NCBI GenBank assembly: GCA_029532415.1 | Contig: JAQOTA010000057.1 | Location: 248,001-312,000 of the forward strand | Length of the DNA stretch: 64,000 bases | Origin: Marasmius tenuissimus | Lineage: Eukaryota; Basidiomycota; Agaricomycetes; Agaricales; Marasmiaceae | Reading direction: 5' to 3' | Shown: piece by piece, positions 54,960 through 64,000 of the stretch | How positions within the stretch are numbered: position 1 is the first letter of the stretch | How the letters are laid out: each line of letters begins with the position of its first letter | The notes under the pieces: generated by a model | The model's input: only the letters and a program-made list of their open reading frames with translations | Told to the model about the DNA's origin: nothing | Databases searched by the model: none | Program-made: the position numbers and the translations under genes

Positions 54960-55440
54960 TCAACTTGTCACTTCACTGATGCTCATGTGAAGCTTCCTTC
55001 GGGTCAGTCGTGAGTACGACGAGTGTTTGACATAAACACTCAGGATGTGGGGCCAGATCTGTTGAGAATAGTTCAAATGTGAGGTGAAGCAAATCTGGAG
55101 GAGGAGCGAGTTCCCTACTGCGGGCGTCAGGCTCGAAAGGTGAAGCAAGCGTGAGAATACTGATTGGGCCACCGTCAAATAAGCAGTTCAGGGCAGGTCA
55201 ATACGCACTTTCACGATTCGGCAGCTTGAACATGAAGGGGCTGAGATGGCGGTGAGGGCTCCGACTACACGTTAGATAGTATTTCGTATCGTATTCTATT
55301 TTCTCATTTGTACCGTATACATTGTATCGCATAACACTTCAATCATAACACTTCAATCATGTAAGTATGGTATAGAAGTGAAGATGCTACTGCCAAAACG
55401 TGTTGGGCGCAGGATCGGGCTGCTACAAAATAAGCAGGTT
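54960..55440. repeat. 3'-flank repeat of F-box copies (partner about 59575-60060)
   Basis: Both segments contain GGCGTCAGG/GGCGCCAGG-type sequence followed by TCGAAAGGTGAAGCAAGCGT-like sequence and end in ACTTCAATCATGTAAGTA or a close variant before the F-box 3' ends. They match over about 480 bp with small indels, showing that the F-box gene and its downstream flank were duplicated together. Confidence 0.7.
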
Positions 55441-56288
55441 CAATCAAACTCTTCCTTTTCCGAGTAGTACTTGCGCCGGTCAAACTCTCTGAAATGAACC
55501 TGCACCCCGAGCTCTCCCTTGATCCTTTGGACGTCCTCCTCCAACCCGGGATCGAGGACGATCTTTTTCGCTCCTTCTTCTCCTGGCAAACGTGGCATCG
55601 GATCTCGAGAAACACGAAACTCTGTGAGAGTACGGGAAGCCAAATGTCGCTCGGAGATGAGGTCCAGTACCTGGTCAACACATCTGCGATCGAGGGAGAG
55701 CTGAGAGACGTGTAAATGAACGCGCTTAAGCCCGGATAAAGGGATGGAAGAGTCAGGCCTCATCCGAAGATCAGACAGCATGCTCGATAGAACACTCTCT
55801 CCAAAGACGTAACGATCGGTACCAGGGTCACTCACCTACAGTCCGAGGCGGGCGAGACTGGAGAAGGAATGTGAATGAAGGAGCGGCGAGAACATATCAC
55901 GGAAACCGGAGCCACGGTCCTCATATACGACGTGTACGCAGATTAAGACTCGTGAGCGATGGCGCTCGAGCTACCAGGATAAGAAGTGGGACGGGCCAAC
56001 CTCCGCCACACGACAACATCAAGTATTCGAGCGAAGGCAGGGAAAGGGATAACAAGAGGCCGACTGGACGTGACATGTCCTTATCGCATCTCTTCATGCC
56101 GAGGCTGTGCTTGCGAAGTGATGGAACTTCAACTTCTCGAACGAGGGGTGGCATGTTGACGAAATGATACATGGAGGTCAACATCAATGCCTCGAGAATT
56201 TGACAGCTTGGAAGTGCTGCAAGAAGTAGTTGGTGTTCGCGTGGATGCAAAATTAAGAATCGGATTCACGGTCGTGTTCTATCATTAT
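55440..56288 (-). pseudogene. F-box/LRR-like protein with a large internal deletion
   Basis: The 5' end (MIEHDRES at about 56263-56288, matching MIEHDREP of the copy starting at 49667) runs straight into the LRR region (HPREHQLLLAALPSC, at about 56250), so roughly 1.3 kb including the F-box is missing, and a TAA lies at the junction. A stop after SLNLRTRR (about 55921) breaks the LRR part again; the C-terminal third (55440-55835, to KYYSEKEEFD) is open. The 3' flank is duplicated next to the gene at 60052. Confidence 0.85.
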
Positions 56289-57021
56289 GGTGATCTGGGA
56301 GAACGAGATCAAGTGTCAATACGCAAAAATCTGACTTAAGATGACCTCGTACCGCAGAGATAGGGTTTTTTTATTTCTTTCTCGGTTATCGGGGCAAAGG
56401 AACAGTCTCGAAAGGTCGTCACAATCGACAACTCTGAACAATCCGAGTATAGTAGGAGGCGTCAACAAAGCAGAGTTCCAGCCTTGGATGGAGTTAAAAG
56501 CAAAGGGTAGGAGCAGAATCCTGAAGAGGTGATGATGGTAGAAAAGAAGGTGACAAGAGGCCGCCTGACGCGTGACTCCGGATTCGCGTGGGTAAGCATT
56601 CAAATATTCCAACTTTATCCTCAACTCGGACAAAGCTCAGACATAGAAGTCTCCATCCCTGACTTTATACTACAGCTGGCTGAGGTCTCGGAAGACGCGA
56701 AATCGGAAAAGCCCCACGAGTGGTGGGGTTATCATCTCTTCAGGGCTCAGACGCAGCTGCTACCGGCTTTCTGAGGCGAGAAATACACCGAGGACAGTGG
56801 GTTGTCATTGGAGACTTGAGGTAGCTTTGGTATACTTGTGTTTGATCTGTTTACTACGCAGATCAGTCTATTTTCACCCGCACCACCTGTTTACTTGCTG
56901 CATGCCCCCCTTCCGTGGAACAGTTTCACTCGCAAGTCCTAATCACTAAAGTTGACTCGGTTGTCGTGGCAAGAACACAGGAACACGAATGCTTTAACAT
57001 GAATACCAGGAGTACATCCAA

Positions 57022-59362
57022 TTAGAATCCCGCCACAGATATGTCGGAATCTTCTGGCACAGACCACGAAAACGGTGAAGCCAGCAGCGCCCACAGGGAA
57101 GACACTGTGGTATGGCGAGCGGGTGTCTCTGTGGGGTAGATAGAATCAGGTCAAACATATCCGACAAACAGTCAAGGTGAGCGCGAGATAGCTTACCTTC
57201 TCGAGCGTCGGTCACCATCCCACTCAAGTCATCTGTAAAGCGAGATAAAGCTGGAGGCACTGGACCGGAACCTGCGTGGTGAGTGGGCGGGTCAAAATAC
57301 AAATGAGCATGGATATCAATAGCGTAGTGGTACTATAGAAAGCCTCAGCCAGTTGTCTCACCTTCATGACGAATATCTTCAAAGAGTGCGCGAAGAGAAC
57401 GACCCGCGTGAAGTCCTCCCTCGGGACCGTGGCCCTGTGAAACTGCAAAAAGTTGGCGATGAGTTACGACAAGCTTGCCAAATAGCCAAACGCACAACCT
57501 ACCTGACGTATCGATATTCACAAATCTACCAGCGCTCTCGCTTATGATCTTGTAGATAGGGAGTTCATAACGGCTGGAGAACTCAGTAGTAGCCGGATCC
57601 CAGCCTCGCATCACTTGATACTCTGATTGAGTTTGGTAGACTTGCGTCGACCAGGAGTATTTCCGAGTCCTCGATGCCAGGAGACAGAGCGGAAGACCAA
57701 GGTACTTGCAGAGGGAATCGGAGATGGACGTATCACCTATTTCATCGAACGACCAAAACGTCGCCCTCGTGACGCTCGCAGGCCGGATGAAAAGGTAAAT
57801 GGACGGACCCTGCTGGCGTAATTTTCGTTTTGCTTTGGACTTTGAAAGGGTACCTGTCAGCTTCGCAGGCACGATGAGCCCTATAACAACAATGTTCAGT
57901 GCCGGCGAGAGGAAAGGGAGCATGAAATAATATCTCATACCGTATGAGCTAAGGTCTCCCTCCAGAGGAATCTGATGGGCATGCAGGACGCTCGAAGACT
58001 GAGCTATCCATGTACAGATTTCAGGCTCCCAATCAAGGTCTAACCGGAGATGCCGACATTGACCCGCTGGCTCCAACTTGAACCTACGAATTTGATGTAT
58101 GATACTCTTGTAAAGCAATGCAGATTTAGAATACTAAAGACTCACCTTGTCAGTCCGTTCTCCAGCTCTTTTCTGGCTCCGAGACACCCCCGCCCCTCCC
58201 AGACACCACCGCCTGCGGCGATGTATGTATCCGTAAGACTTGACATGACGACTGGCTGTTGGACTTTCGAGTCCGACACCTCCCCTTCGCACTGCCAAGC
58301 GAGACCTTGAAGCACGTCAAGATCGAGCTCGTCTTCTGGGCTCAGGCTTGACAGGTAGCGGATTAACACATCGTTCTTGAGGAGTTCAACATCTGATGGG
58401 ACCACTTTCCAGTCAAAGCCAAAATGATTGATAACACAGCTTGGCCCCATCGGTCCCCGACACAGAACTCCCCTCGCAGGATCCATCCATAGCTCGTCAT
58501 ACCAACAACCAAGCCGTTTCTGAAGGTGAAAGTGGTCAGGCACGGGAACATTATGGAGGGCTAAGGTTGCTACTCACCCTGACCGTTTCAAGGTACATCT
58601 GTCCCATCCCTCCAATTCGCTTCTGGAAGTGCGCGAGCGGTAAGAGGTCTGAGTTGATACCATGTCAATGTAGGAACTTCATGTGTACAGCAACATCGAT
58701 GGACTTACCACCGTGGAAAACGAGTAGAGGAATCTTCGACCGGTTTATGGCAAATAACTGAGCGAGATTTGCGCTCCTGCTACTCGTCCAGCTCTCGGAA
58801 AAAGCTACGGAGAAGTTTAATAGCTCACTCGCATCTCGAATACAGCTCAAAGTCCCGCCTCCATGCCTAAGAATATATGATGAGTCACTGCGAGCTATTG
58901 GGCGTGCGGTCACAGACTTACCTTGTATGCCTCTGGGCCACTATACGACATGACCGTAACCTTGGACGGACCTCTATTCACGATAGTTGCGACGGAGATC
59001 TTTTTATCTGCTTGAATGTCTTCCGCCCAACCCCATCGAACCCTCTGCCTTCGAATTTCGGACTCAAAGGAATCGTGGTGTACATCATGAATCCTCAAAA
59101 CATCCGCTCGCAGGACGTCGTGGTACTGCTCAACAAGTGGAATCAGGATCAGGCTGACCATATCGTTAAATAGAGTTGTGCGTACCTCGGCGTACTCCGC
59201 TTCTTCGTCTTCATTTCCAGTGATAAATCTCTTCCTTTGCGTCTGAGAGGTCACCAATATGGTCGTTTGGTTGTAATGATTATTGTGTTGGTCTCCATGG
59301 ACATGGCTGAAGTTGCCCCCGTTGATAGTGAAATCTCGCGCGCGCGTAAAGTAGTCAGACAT
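57022..59362 (-). pseudogene. GDQ family copy D, divergent, one probable frameshift
   Basis: Exon 1 59186-59362 (INGGNFSHVHGDQHNNHYNQ), exon 2 58922-59125 (68 codons, same length as in B and C), exon 3 58708-58866, then exons with LLPLAHFQKRIGG, ELWMDPARGVLCRGPMGP (about 58145-58525), IPLEGDLSSYG, and the C-terminal domain (SIYLFIRPASV, FWSFDEIGDTSISDSLC, YQVMRGWDPATTEFS; about 57560-57895). Three 3' exons end at the TAA 57022-57024 (LASPFSWSVPEDSDI). In exon 3 the start reads AWRRDFELYSRC but the end reads SKIPLLVFHGG in another frame; the exon is 159 nt where 3n+1 is needed, so a 1-nt loss near 58830 is likely. It is the most diverged of the four copies. Confidence 0.65.
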
Positions 59363-60051
59363 CTTGGGGAAATGCGACCTATCCGTTGTCGAGGGTCTCA
59401 GGTTTATGGGTCGTCAGGGAGCCTCAGTCAACTTCCAAGGGCTGTGTAGAACCCAAATTTGGTTCGAAACAGGACTCTTGACGTGAGAAAGATAAGTAGG
59501 TACCTTGCATGAGTCTCGAGCCATCGAGTCTTCCCGCTGTCAAGTTGTGGGATACAGGGTGCTTGTGCCGAAGTTTGACTTGGCACTTCACTGATGTGAA
59601 GCTCCCTTCGAGAATCAGTCGTGAGTGCGACGAGCTCTTGACATAAGCACTCGCGTTGTGAAGCCAGATCTGTTGAGGATGTTTCGAATGCGATGTGAAG
59701 TAAATCTGGAGAGGAGGAGCGAGTTCCCTACTAAGTACGGGCGCCAGGTTCAAAAGGTGAAGCAAGCGTGAGAATATTGATTGGACCACCAGATAAGCAG
59801 TTCAGGGCAGGTCAATACGCGCTTTCACGATTCAGCAGCTCGAACATGAAGGGGCTTGAGATGGTGGTGAGAGCCCTGAGTACTTGTTAGATATTTGAAC
59901 CCCCATGTATCTTGTACCGTATTCTATCCTCATTGGTACCGTATATGTTGTATCGCATGACGATTCAATCATGTAAGTACCGTAACAGAAGCAAAGAGGT
60001 TACTGCCAACGCGTTAGGTTTAGAATTGGGGTGCTACGAGATAAAGCGAGT

Positions 60052-61896
60052 TCAATCAAACTCTTCCTTTTCCGAGTAGTACTTGCGCCGATCAAACTCT
60101 CCGAAATGAACCTGCACCCCAAGCTGTCCCTCGATCCTTTGGACATCCCCCTGCAACTCAGGATCGAGAACGATCTTTTCCGCTCTCTCTTCTCCTGGCA
60201 AACGTGGCGTCGGATCTCGAGAAACACGAAACTCCGTGAGAGCACGGGAAGCTGAATGTCGTTCAGAGATGAGGTCCAGTACCTGGTCAACACATCTGCG
60301 ATTGAGGGAGAGCTGAGAGACGTGTAAATGAACGCGTTTAAGCCCGGATAAAGGGATGGAAGAGTCAGGCCTCATTCGAAGATTAGACAGTACGCCTACT
60401 AGAATGCTATCCCCTATAGCGCGACGATCGGTATTAGCATCGCTCACGTACAATCCGAGATGAATGAGGCCGGGGAAGGAATGTGAATGGAGGAGCAGCG
60501 TGAACATATCACCGGAGATGGAGTCACGGTCATATACTACGCGATGTACGCAGAGATTAAGAGTTGTGAGCAATGGCGCTCGGGCTGCTAGGGTGAGAAG
60601 TGAGGGAGGCCAGCCTCCGCCGCACGATAACATGAGGTATTCGAGCGAAGGAATGGAAAGGGATAACAAGAGCCCCACGAGGCATATGGAGTCGTTCCTG
60701 CATGTCTTCCTCCCGATGAAGAGCGTACGAAGTGATGGAACTTTGACGTCCACAACCAGCGGCGGTCTGTTGCGCGATTCGTAATAATACATCGAACCTA
60801 TAGTCAAAATCTCGAGACGTTGAGAGCTTTGAAGCCCTACAAGAAGTTGACACTGCTCGTATACATTCAGGAGGGGCATCTCCAGTGCCCTCAACCGAGT
60901 GAACGGGAAGAGTCCACGAATGTGGTGGAGAGAAACCGTTGTCAATCTTGGGGATTTCATTACAGCGTTCCAGAACCAATTGGTGCCCTCAACCCAGTGC
61001 GGTTCCTCATCATGAACTGTTTCAAGTTTGGGGAATGACAAGTCTTGGAGTCGTGGAAAGTCGAAATAAGAGACCACGGAGGACAAATTCCTGCACCGAC
61101 GAAAGCCTGAGGCCAGTTTTTGCCAAGCAGCAATGCCGACCTCCGAGAGAGGTTCGAGACGGGATCCGGCAAATCTGGTTATGCGAAGGCTGAGAGGAGA
61201 TGCTCGCGAACGGGAGAGGTACAACCCGAGGGGGACTGTGAGGTCGAAAGGAAGCTCGTTGAAGTTGACACTGAGGGACGACCATAAGCAGGGTAAGCTA
61301 GTTGCAATACCCCTCCAACGAGAGCACACATGCGTTAATGCAAGACTCGGCATCTCCAAGCTGATAGACCTGTCGTCGGGGTTCTGGTCCCCGTTTCCAT
61401 TGTCATAGTCGAGTTTGAAGGAGTAGTCGTGTACGACTGTACAAAACATGGTGAAGATGATTTCCAAGACTTCGGTGGGTACCCGACGCTGAGAAGAGAG
61501 GGCGGAAAGACACGTTCCAGCCGTCATCTCGAGAGATCGCTTCTCCTCTTCGAACATTGCCGGACTCCGTTCGATCACCGCAATCTCTTGTTGGCACTGC
61601 TCGAGTATCTCTGCCAACTCGGACCGCTCGATATAGGAAGGGATGTAGTCTGAACGGCGGAAACGTGGATCGAGGGTAGGTGTTTCGTGAGCTTTAAGTT
61701 TTTGGCGGCATTCATTGTGATTTTGGTTCGTCTGGGAAGGGTTCATGGGTCTCGGAGGGCATCGCTCTTCCAATATTTTGACCATTCGAGGCCTTGCGTT
61801 CTGTGATAAAAGTATTGAGGTCAGCGCATGAAGATCTAATTCGTGGTTCTCCCGTACCGTGGTTGAAAAAGCCTCGCTGGCTCGAGTTTGAGTCAT
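60052..61896 (-). CDS. F-box/LRR-like protein, intact
   Basis: 614 residues from the ATG at 61896, one open frame, no intron needed. The N-terminal 70 residues are extra relative to the copies at 49667 and 63982, so an internal Met (MNPSQTNQNH, residue 51) could be the true start. Charged helix about 88-125; F-box-like region 132-208 (LSSQRRVPTEVLEIIF ... HVCSRWRGIATSLPCLW); LRR-like repeats from about 250 to 540 (for example LSFPKLETV, VPSLRTLFIG, LTLAARAPLLTTLNL); acidic tail ending KYYSEKEEFD. Expected to act as the substrate-binding subunit of an SCF ubiquitin ligase; the partner is unknown. It is the best reference for judging the damaged copies. Confidence 0.88.
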   Translation of the reverse strand: MTQTRASEAFSTTVRENHELDLHALTSILLSQNARPRMVKILEERCPPRPMNPSQTNQNHNECRQKLKAHETPTLDPRFRRSDYIPSYIERSELAEILEQCQQEIAVIERSPAMFEEEKRSLEMTAGTCLSALSSQRRVPTEVLEIIFTMFCTVVHDYSFKLDYDNGNGDQNPDDRSISLEMPSLALTHVCSRWRGIATSLPCLWSSLSVNFNELPFDLTVPLGLYLSRSRASPLSLRITRFAGSRLEPLSEVGIAAWQKLASGFRRCRNLSSVVSYFDFPRLQDLSFPKLETVHDEEPHWVEGTNWFWNAVMKSPRLTTVSLHHIRGLFPFTRLRALEMPLLNVYEQCQLLVGLQSSQRLEILTIGSMYYYESRNRPPLVVDVKVPSLRTLFIGRKTCRNDSICLVGLLLSLSIPSLEYLMLSCGGGWPPSLLTLAARAPLLTTLNLCVHRVVYDRDSISGDMFTLLLHSHSFPGLIHLGLYVSDANTDRRAIGDSILVGVLSNLRMRPDSSIPLSGLKRVHLHVSQLSLNRRCVDQVLDLISERHSASRALTEFRVSRDPTPRLPGEERAEKIVLDPELQGDVQRIEGQLGVQVHFGEFDRRKYYSEKEEFD

Positions 61897-61899
61897 TGG

Positions 61900-62250
61900 A
61901 AGCGACTATTTTCTGGGAAACTTGGAAATAATGAACAATCGGAAGTGAAAATAGAGGTAAAGATGACAATGGCTCACCAGAGCAGTTTTGCTGAGAGCTA
62001 CAGTCCTCAAGATATGGTAGAAGTGAGACAATAGGAAAATCGAACGATACAGGCAGTGAGCGTAGAAGACAACACGCAATGGAGATCACGAGGGCACGCG
62101 ACCCGTGTAAACGCCGTTAGGCGCCCAAGCCTGCCCTCAGGTCCCAAGCAGGCCGCCACGAAACTTCAATGGATTCTGATTCCTACCGACATCTTTACAC
62201 AGGATAGCCAGCAAATAATTTTTTCGTAGTTTTTAAGAAGATGGAATACT
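61900..62250. other. Spacer between two F-box genes
   Basis: About 350 bp with no gene. It would hold the 3' end of nothing on the plus strand and the promoter of the gene at 60052-61896; no clear TATA seen. Confidence 0.4.
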
Positions 62251-62254
62251 TTAT

Positions 62255-63982
62255 CTACACCTCGTATAAACTCCAGTTCCTCTGAGTGATTTCCTCATCA
62301 TCAAAATCTCCTACAACAATTCTTCCTCCAACTCGCTTCCCAAACTCGCTGACCTTCTTCCTGAGCGCGGGATCGAGGCCAGCCTTCTCTATCTCCGCCC
62401 CACGTTGCAAGCTAGACCGCTTCGGATTGCGGAACACGTGGAATTTCATGAAAGGCCGAGAGATTGAATGTCGCTCCGAGACGAGATCTAACACCTGGTC
62501 AATCGTCTCGGGCCCTAGGGAGAGAGGAAATAGGCTGAGGGAAACCCGAGTAAGTTTGGGTAGAAGGAGGGAGTAGTCAGGTTTGGTCCGAAGACTAGAC
62601 AACATTTTCGAGAAGATTTCGTCTCCGAAAAGAGGAAGCTCAATCTCTCTAGAAGCAGGCCCGCTCCGGGAGTCATTCCTGGCAATGTGAAGCTCGAGGT
62701 CCATTAGGTTGGGTAAAGACCGAAAGAGCGGCGTCAAATCGAAGTTGAGAGCATCAATCAAGTCGTCACGCTGAGTAGAACACGGCAAGTAGAGGTCCAA
62801 ATGTTCAATCAAAGGCGATCGTCTTGCCAGTGTGAGAAGAGATTGTGGCCAACCTTCCGCGGCTCGCAACTCGAGGGATACGAGCGAGGGGAGGCAAAGG
62901 GACGATAGGAGGGTAGCTAATACAGCACCGTTGGCTTCTGAGAACCCAGTCTTGGCACCAAAGACGAGCTTTCGAAGGGAGGGGACTTCCCGTTCGAGAA
63001 TCTCTGGATGCCGCTTGCAGCCATCGACGAAGGCGTATATCGACAGGATTTCGAGACATGTATAGCTAGGAAGGAATATGAGAAGCGGAATGACACTATC
63101 CTCGCATACAGCGCTGATATGCCATGACCGCAATCGAGACGAGGGGGCAAAGTCGTCGGCAAAGTTCCAGAGAAATACCGTCGTCAATGCTGGTGCCTGC
63201 CAAATGGCCTGCCAAATCCAGTACATCTCATACCGACTCGAGCCGTAGTATAAGGCCTCCTCACGGAATATTCGAAGTTGTGGGAATGATAACCCACGAA
63301 CTGCCGGGAAATCGAAGTGAGTCGTCAGGAAGGTTAGGGTACCGCAACGAGAGAATTCTCGGACAAGGTGTCGCCAGGCTACAACGGCGTCTTTGTTGAG
63401 AGGTGGAGGATAACCCGGTCGCGATTCCCTGATTATGCGAATGCTTAGAGGGCATTTTTTCGAGTTTGTGAGATACAAGTCGAGGGGCACGGTAATGTCG
63501 TACGGAAGTTTGCCAAACGCGACACTGACAGAGGACCAAAGATGGGGTAGACCCTTGGCAATGGCTCTCCAACGGGAGCAGACCTGAGACAAGATGAGGG
63601 GTGGCGTCTCCAGAACATCCCTTGCACCCCATTCGTGATCAAAGTTCACGTTGAGCGAGTAGTCGTGAAGTGAATTGCAAAGGATGGTGAAGATGGTTTC
63701 CCAGATCTCGTTGGGTACCCGGCGCTGTGCTGCAAGAACAGAACGACACGTCCTGACGTTCATCTCGAGAACTCCCTGTTTTTCTTCCAGCATTTCCAAC
63801 ATCCCCTTGAGCAACGCAACTCCTTCGTTGCAACGTTCCAGTTTCTCCGCATCCTCTTGTAACACTTCAGCCGCCTGAGAGCGTTCGATGTCCGAGGGGA
63901 CGTAGTCCGAGCAAGAAAAGCGAGGGTCTATTTCATGAGGTTCGAGCGTCGCCTGAAGACGACCAGCATGACTCTGGAACAT
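62255..63982 (-). CDS. F-box/LRR-like protein, intact, diverged paralogue
   Basis: 575 residues from the ATG at 63982, one open frame. Conserved start DPRFSCSDYVPSDIERSQAAEV (about 20-41), a long charged helix (about 40-80), F-box-like region 82-152 (LAAQRRVPNEIWETIF ... QVCSRWRAIAKGLPHLW), then LRR-like repeats (LSFPQLRIF, VPSLRKLVFG, LSSLCLPSLVSLELR). It ends at 62255 without the YYSE-E-FD tail of its neighbours. The promoter lies outside the window. Confidence 0.88.
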   Translation of the reverse strand: MFQSHAGRLQATLEPHEIDPRFSCSDYVPSDIERSQAAEVLQEDAEKLERCNEGVALLKGMLEMLEEKQGVLEMNVRTCRSVLAAQRRVPNEIWETIFTILCNSLHDYSLNVNFDHEWGARDVLETPPLILSQVCSRWRAIAKGLPHLWSSVSVAFGKLPYDITVPLDLYLTNSKKCPLSIRIIRESRPGYPPPLNKDAVVAWRHLVREFSRCGTLTFLTTHFDFPAVRGLSFPQLRIFREEALYYGSSRYEMYWIWQAIWQAPALTTVFLWNFADDFAPSSRLRSWHISAVCEDSVIPLLIFLPSYTCLEILSIYAFVDGCKRHPEILEREVPSLRKLVFGAKTGFSEANGAVLATLLSSLCLPSLVSLELRAAEGWPQSLLTLARRSPLIEHLDLYLPCSTQRDDLIDALNFDLTPLFRSLPNLMDLELHIARNDSRSGPASREIELPLFGDEIFSKMLSSLRTKPDYSLLLPKLTRVSLSLFPLSLGPETIDQVLDLVSERHSISRPFMKFHVFRNPKRSSLQRGAEIEKAGLDPALRKKVSEFGKRVGGRIVVGDFDDEEITQRNWSLYEV

Positions 63983-64000
63983 CTCGCATGTAGTGTAGGG

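Noticed and set aside
1..64000. CRISPR arrays, rRNA genes, bacterial-type operons or riboswitches
   Set aside because: No regularly spaced repeats, no rRNA signature and spliced eukaryotic genes throughout.

Overview
The window reads as nuclear DNA of a basidiomycete, most likely an Agaricomycete. The genes are cut by short (about 45-70 nt) GT-AG introns, and the families present (DUF6534-like membrane proteins, expanded F-box/LRR-like proteins, small secreted Cys-rich proteins, a fungal aryl-alcohol-dehydrogenase-type aldo/keto reductase, Ty3/gypsy elements) are typical of that class. Coordinates of spliced genes were worked out by eye from splice consensus and from comparison between paralogues inside the window, so exon ends may be off by a few bases.

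Layout. 1-6596: a minus-strand Ty3/gypsy chromovirus (gag, pol with chromodomain, and a third zinc-knuckle ORF), its 3' LTR cut by the window edge. 6.6-10.9 kb: gene-poor. 10.98-14.04 kb: copy A of a lineage-specific multi-exon family (here called the GDQ family), carrying two solo LTRs. 14.6-22.0 kb: gene-poor, with two long G tracts. 22.06-24.97 kb: copy B, part of a segmental duplication with A. 26.07-28.06 kb: a subtilisin (S8) pseudogene. 28.85-30.87 kb: copy C, the best preserved. 33.5-35.05 kb: a DUF6534-like pseudogene. 35.87-46.31 kb: an aldo/keto reductase gene split by an 8.9 kb Ty3/gypsy element (36898-45811) whose two LTRs look identical. 46.6-64 kb: a cluster of F-box-like genes and pseudogenes, all on the minus strand except one, interleaved with a tandem pair of damaged small secreted protein genes, an inverted second copy of the DUF6534-like gene, and copy D of the GDQ family.

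The most informative signals are in the mobile elements. The left element has a 15-nt perfect complement between the sequence abutting its 5' LTR and a site in the LTR about 31 nt past a TATA box, the signature of Tf1/sushi-type self-priming. Both elements, though from different gypsy groups, have the same canonical -1 frameshift heptamer (G_GGT_TTT) at the end of ORF1. The left element carries an extra ORF with two zinc knuckles, in the same frame as pol and separated from it by a single TGA. The right element is a very recent insertion; removing it and one copy of its 5-bp target duplication restores an open host gene. Around these, the host genes show duplication followed by decay: paralogues give 'empty sites' for the solo LTRs, and most duplicated pairs have at least one damaged member.
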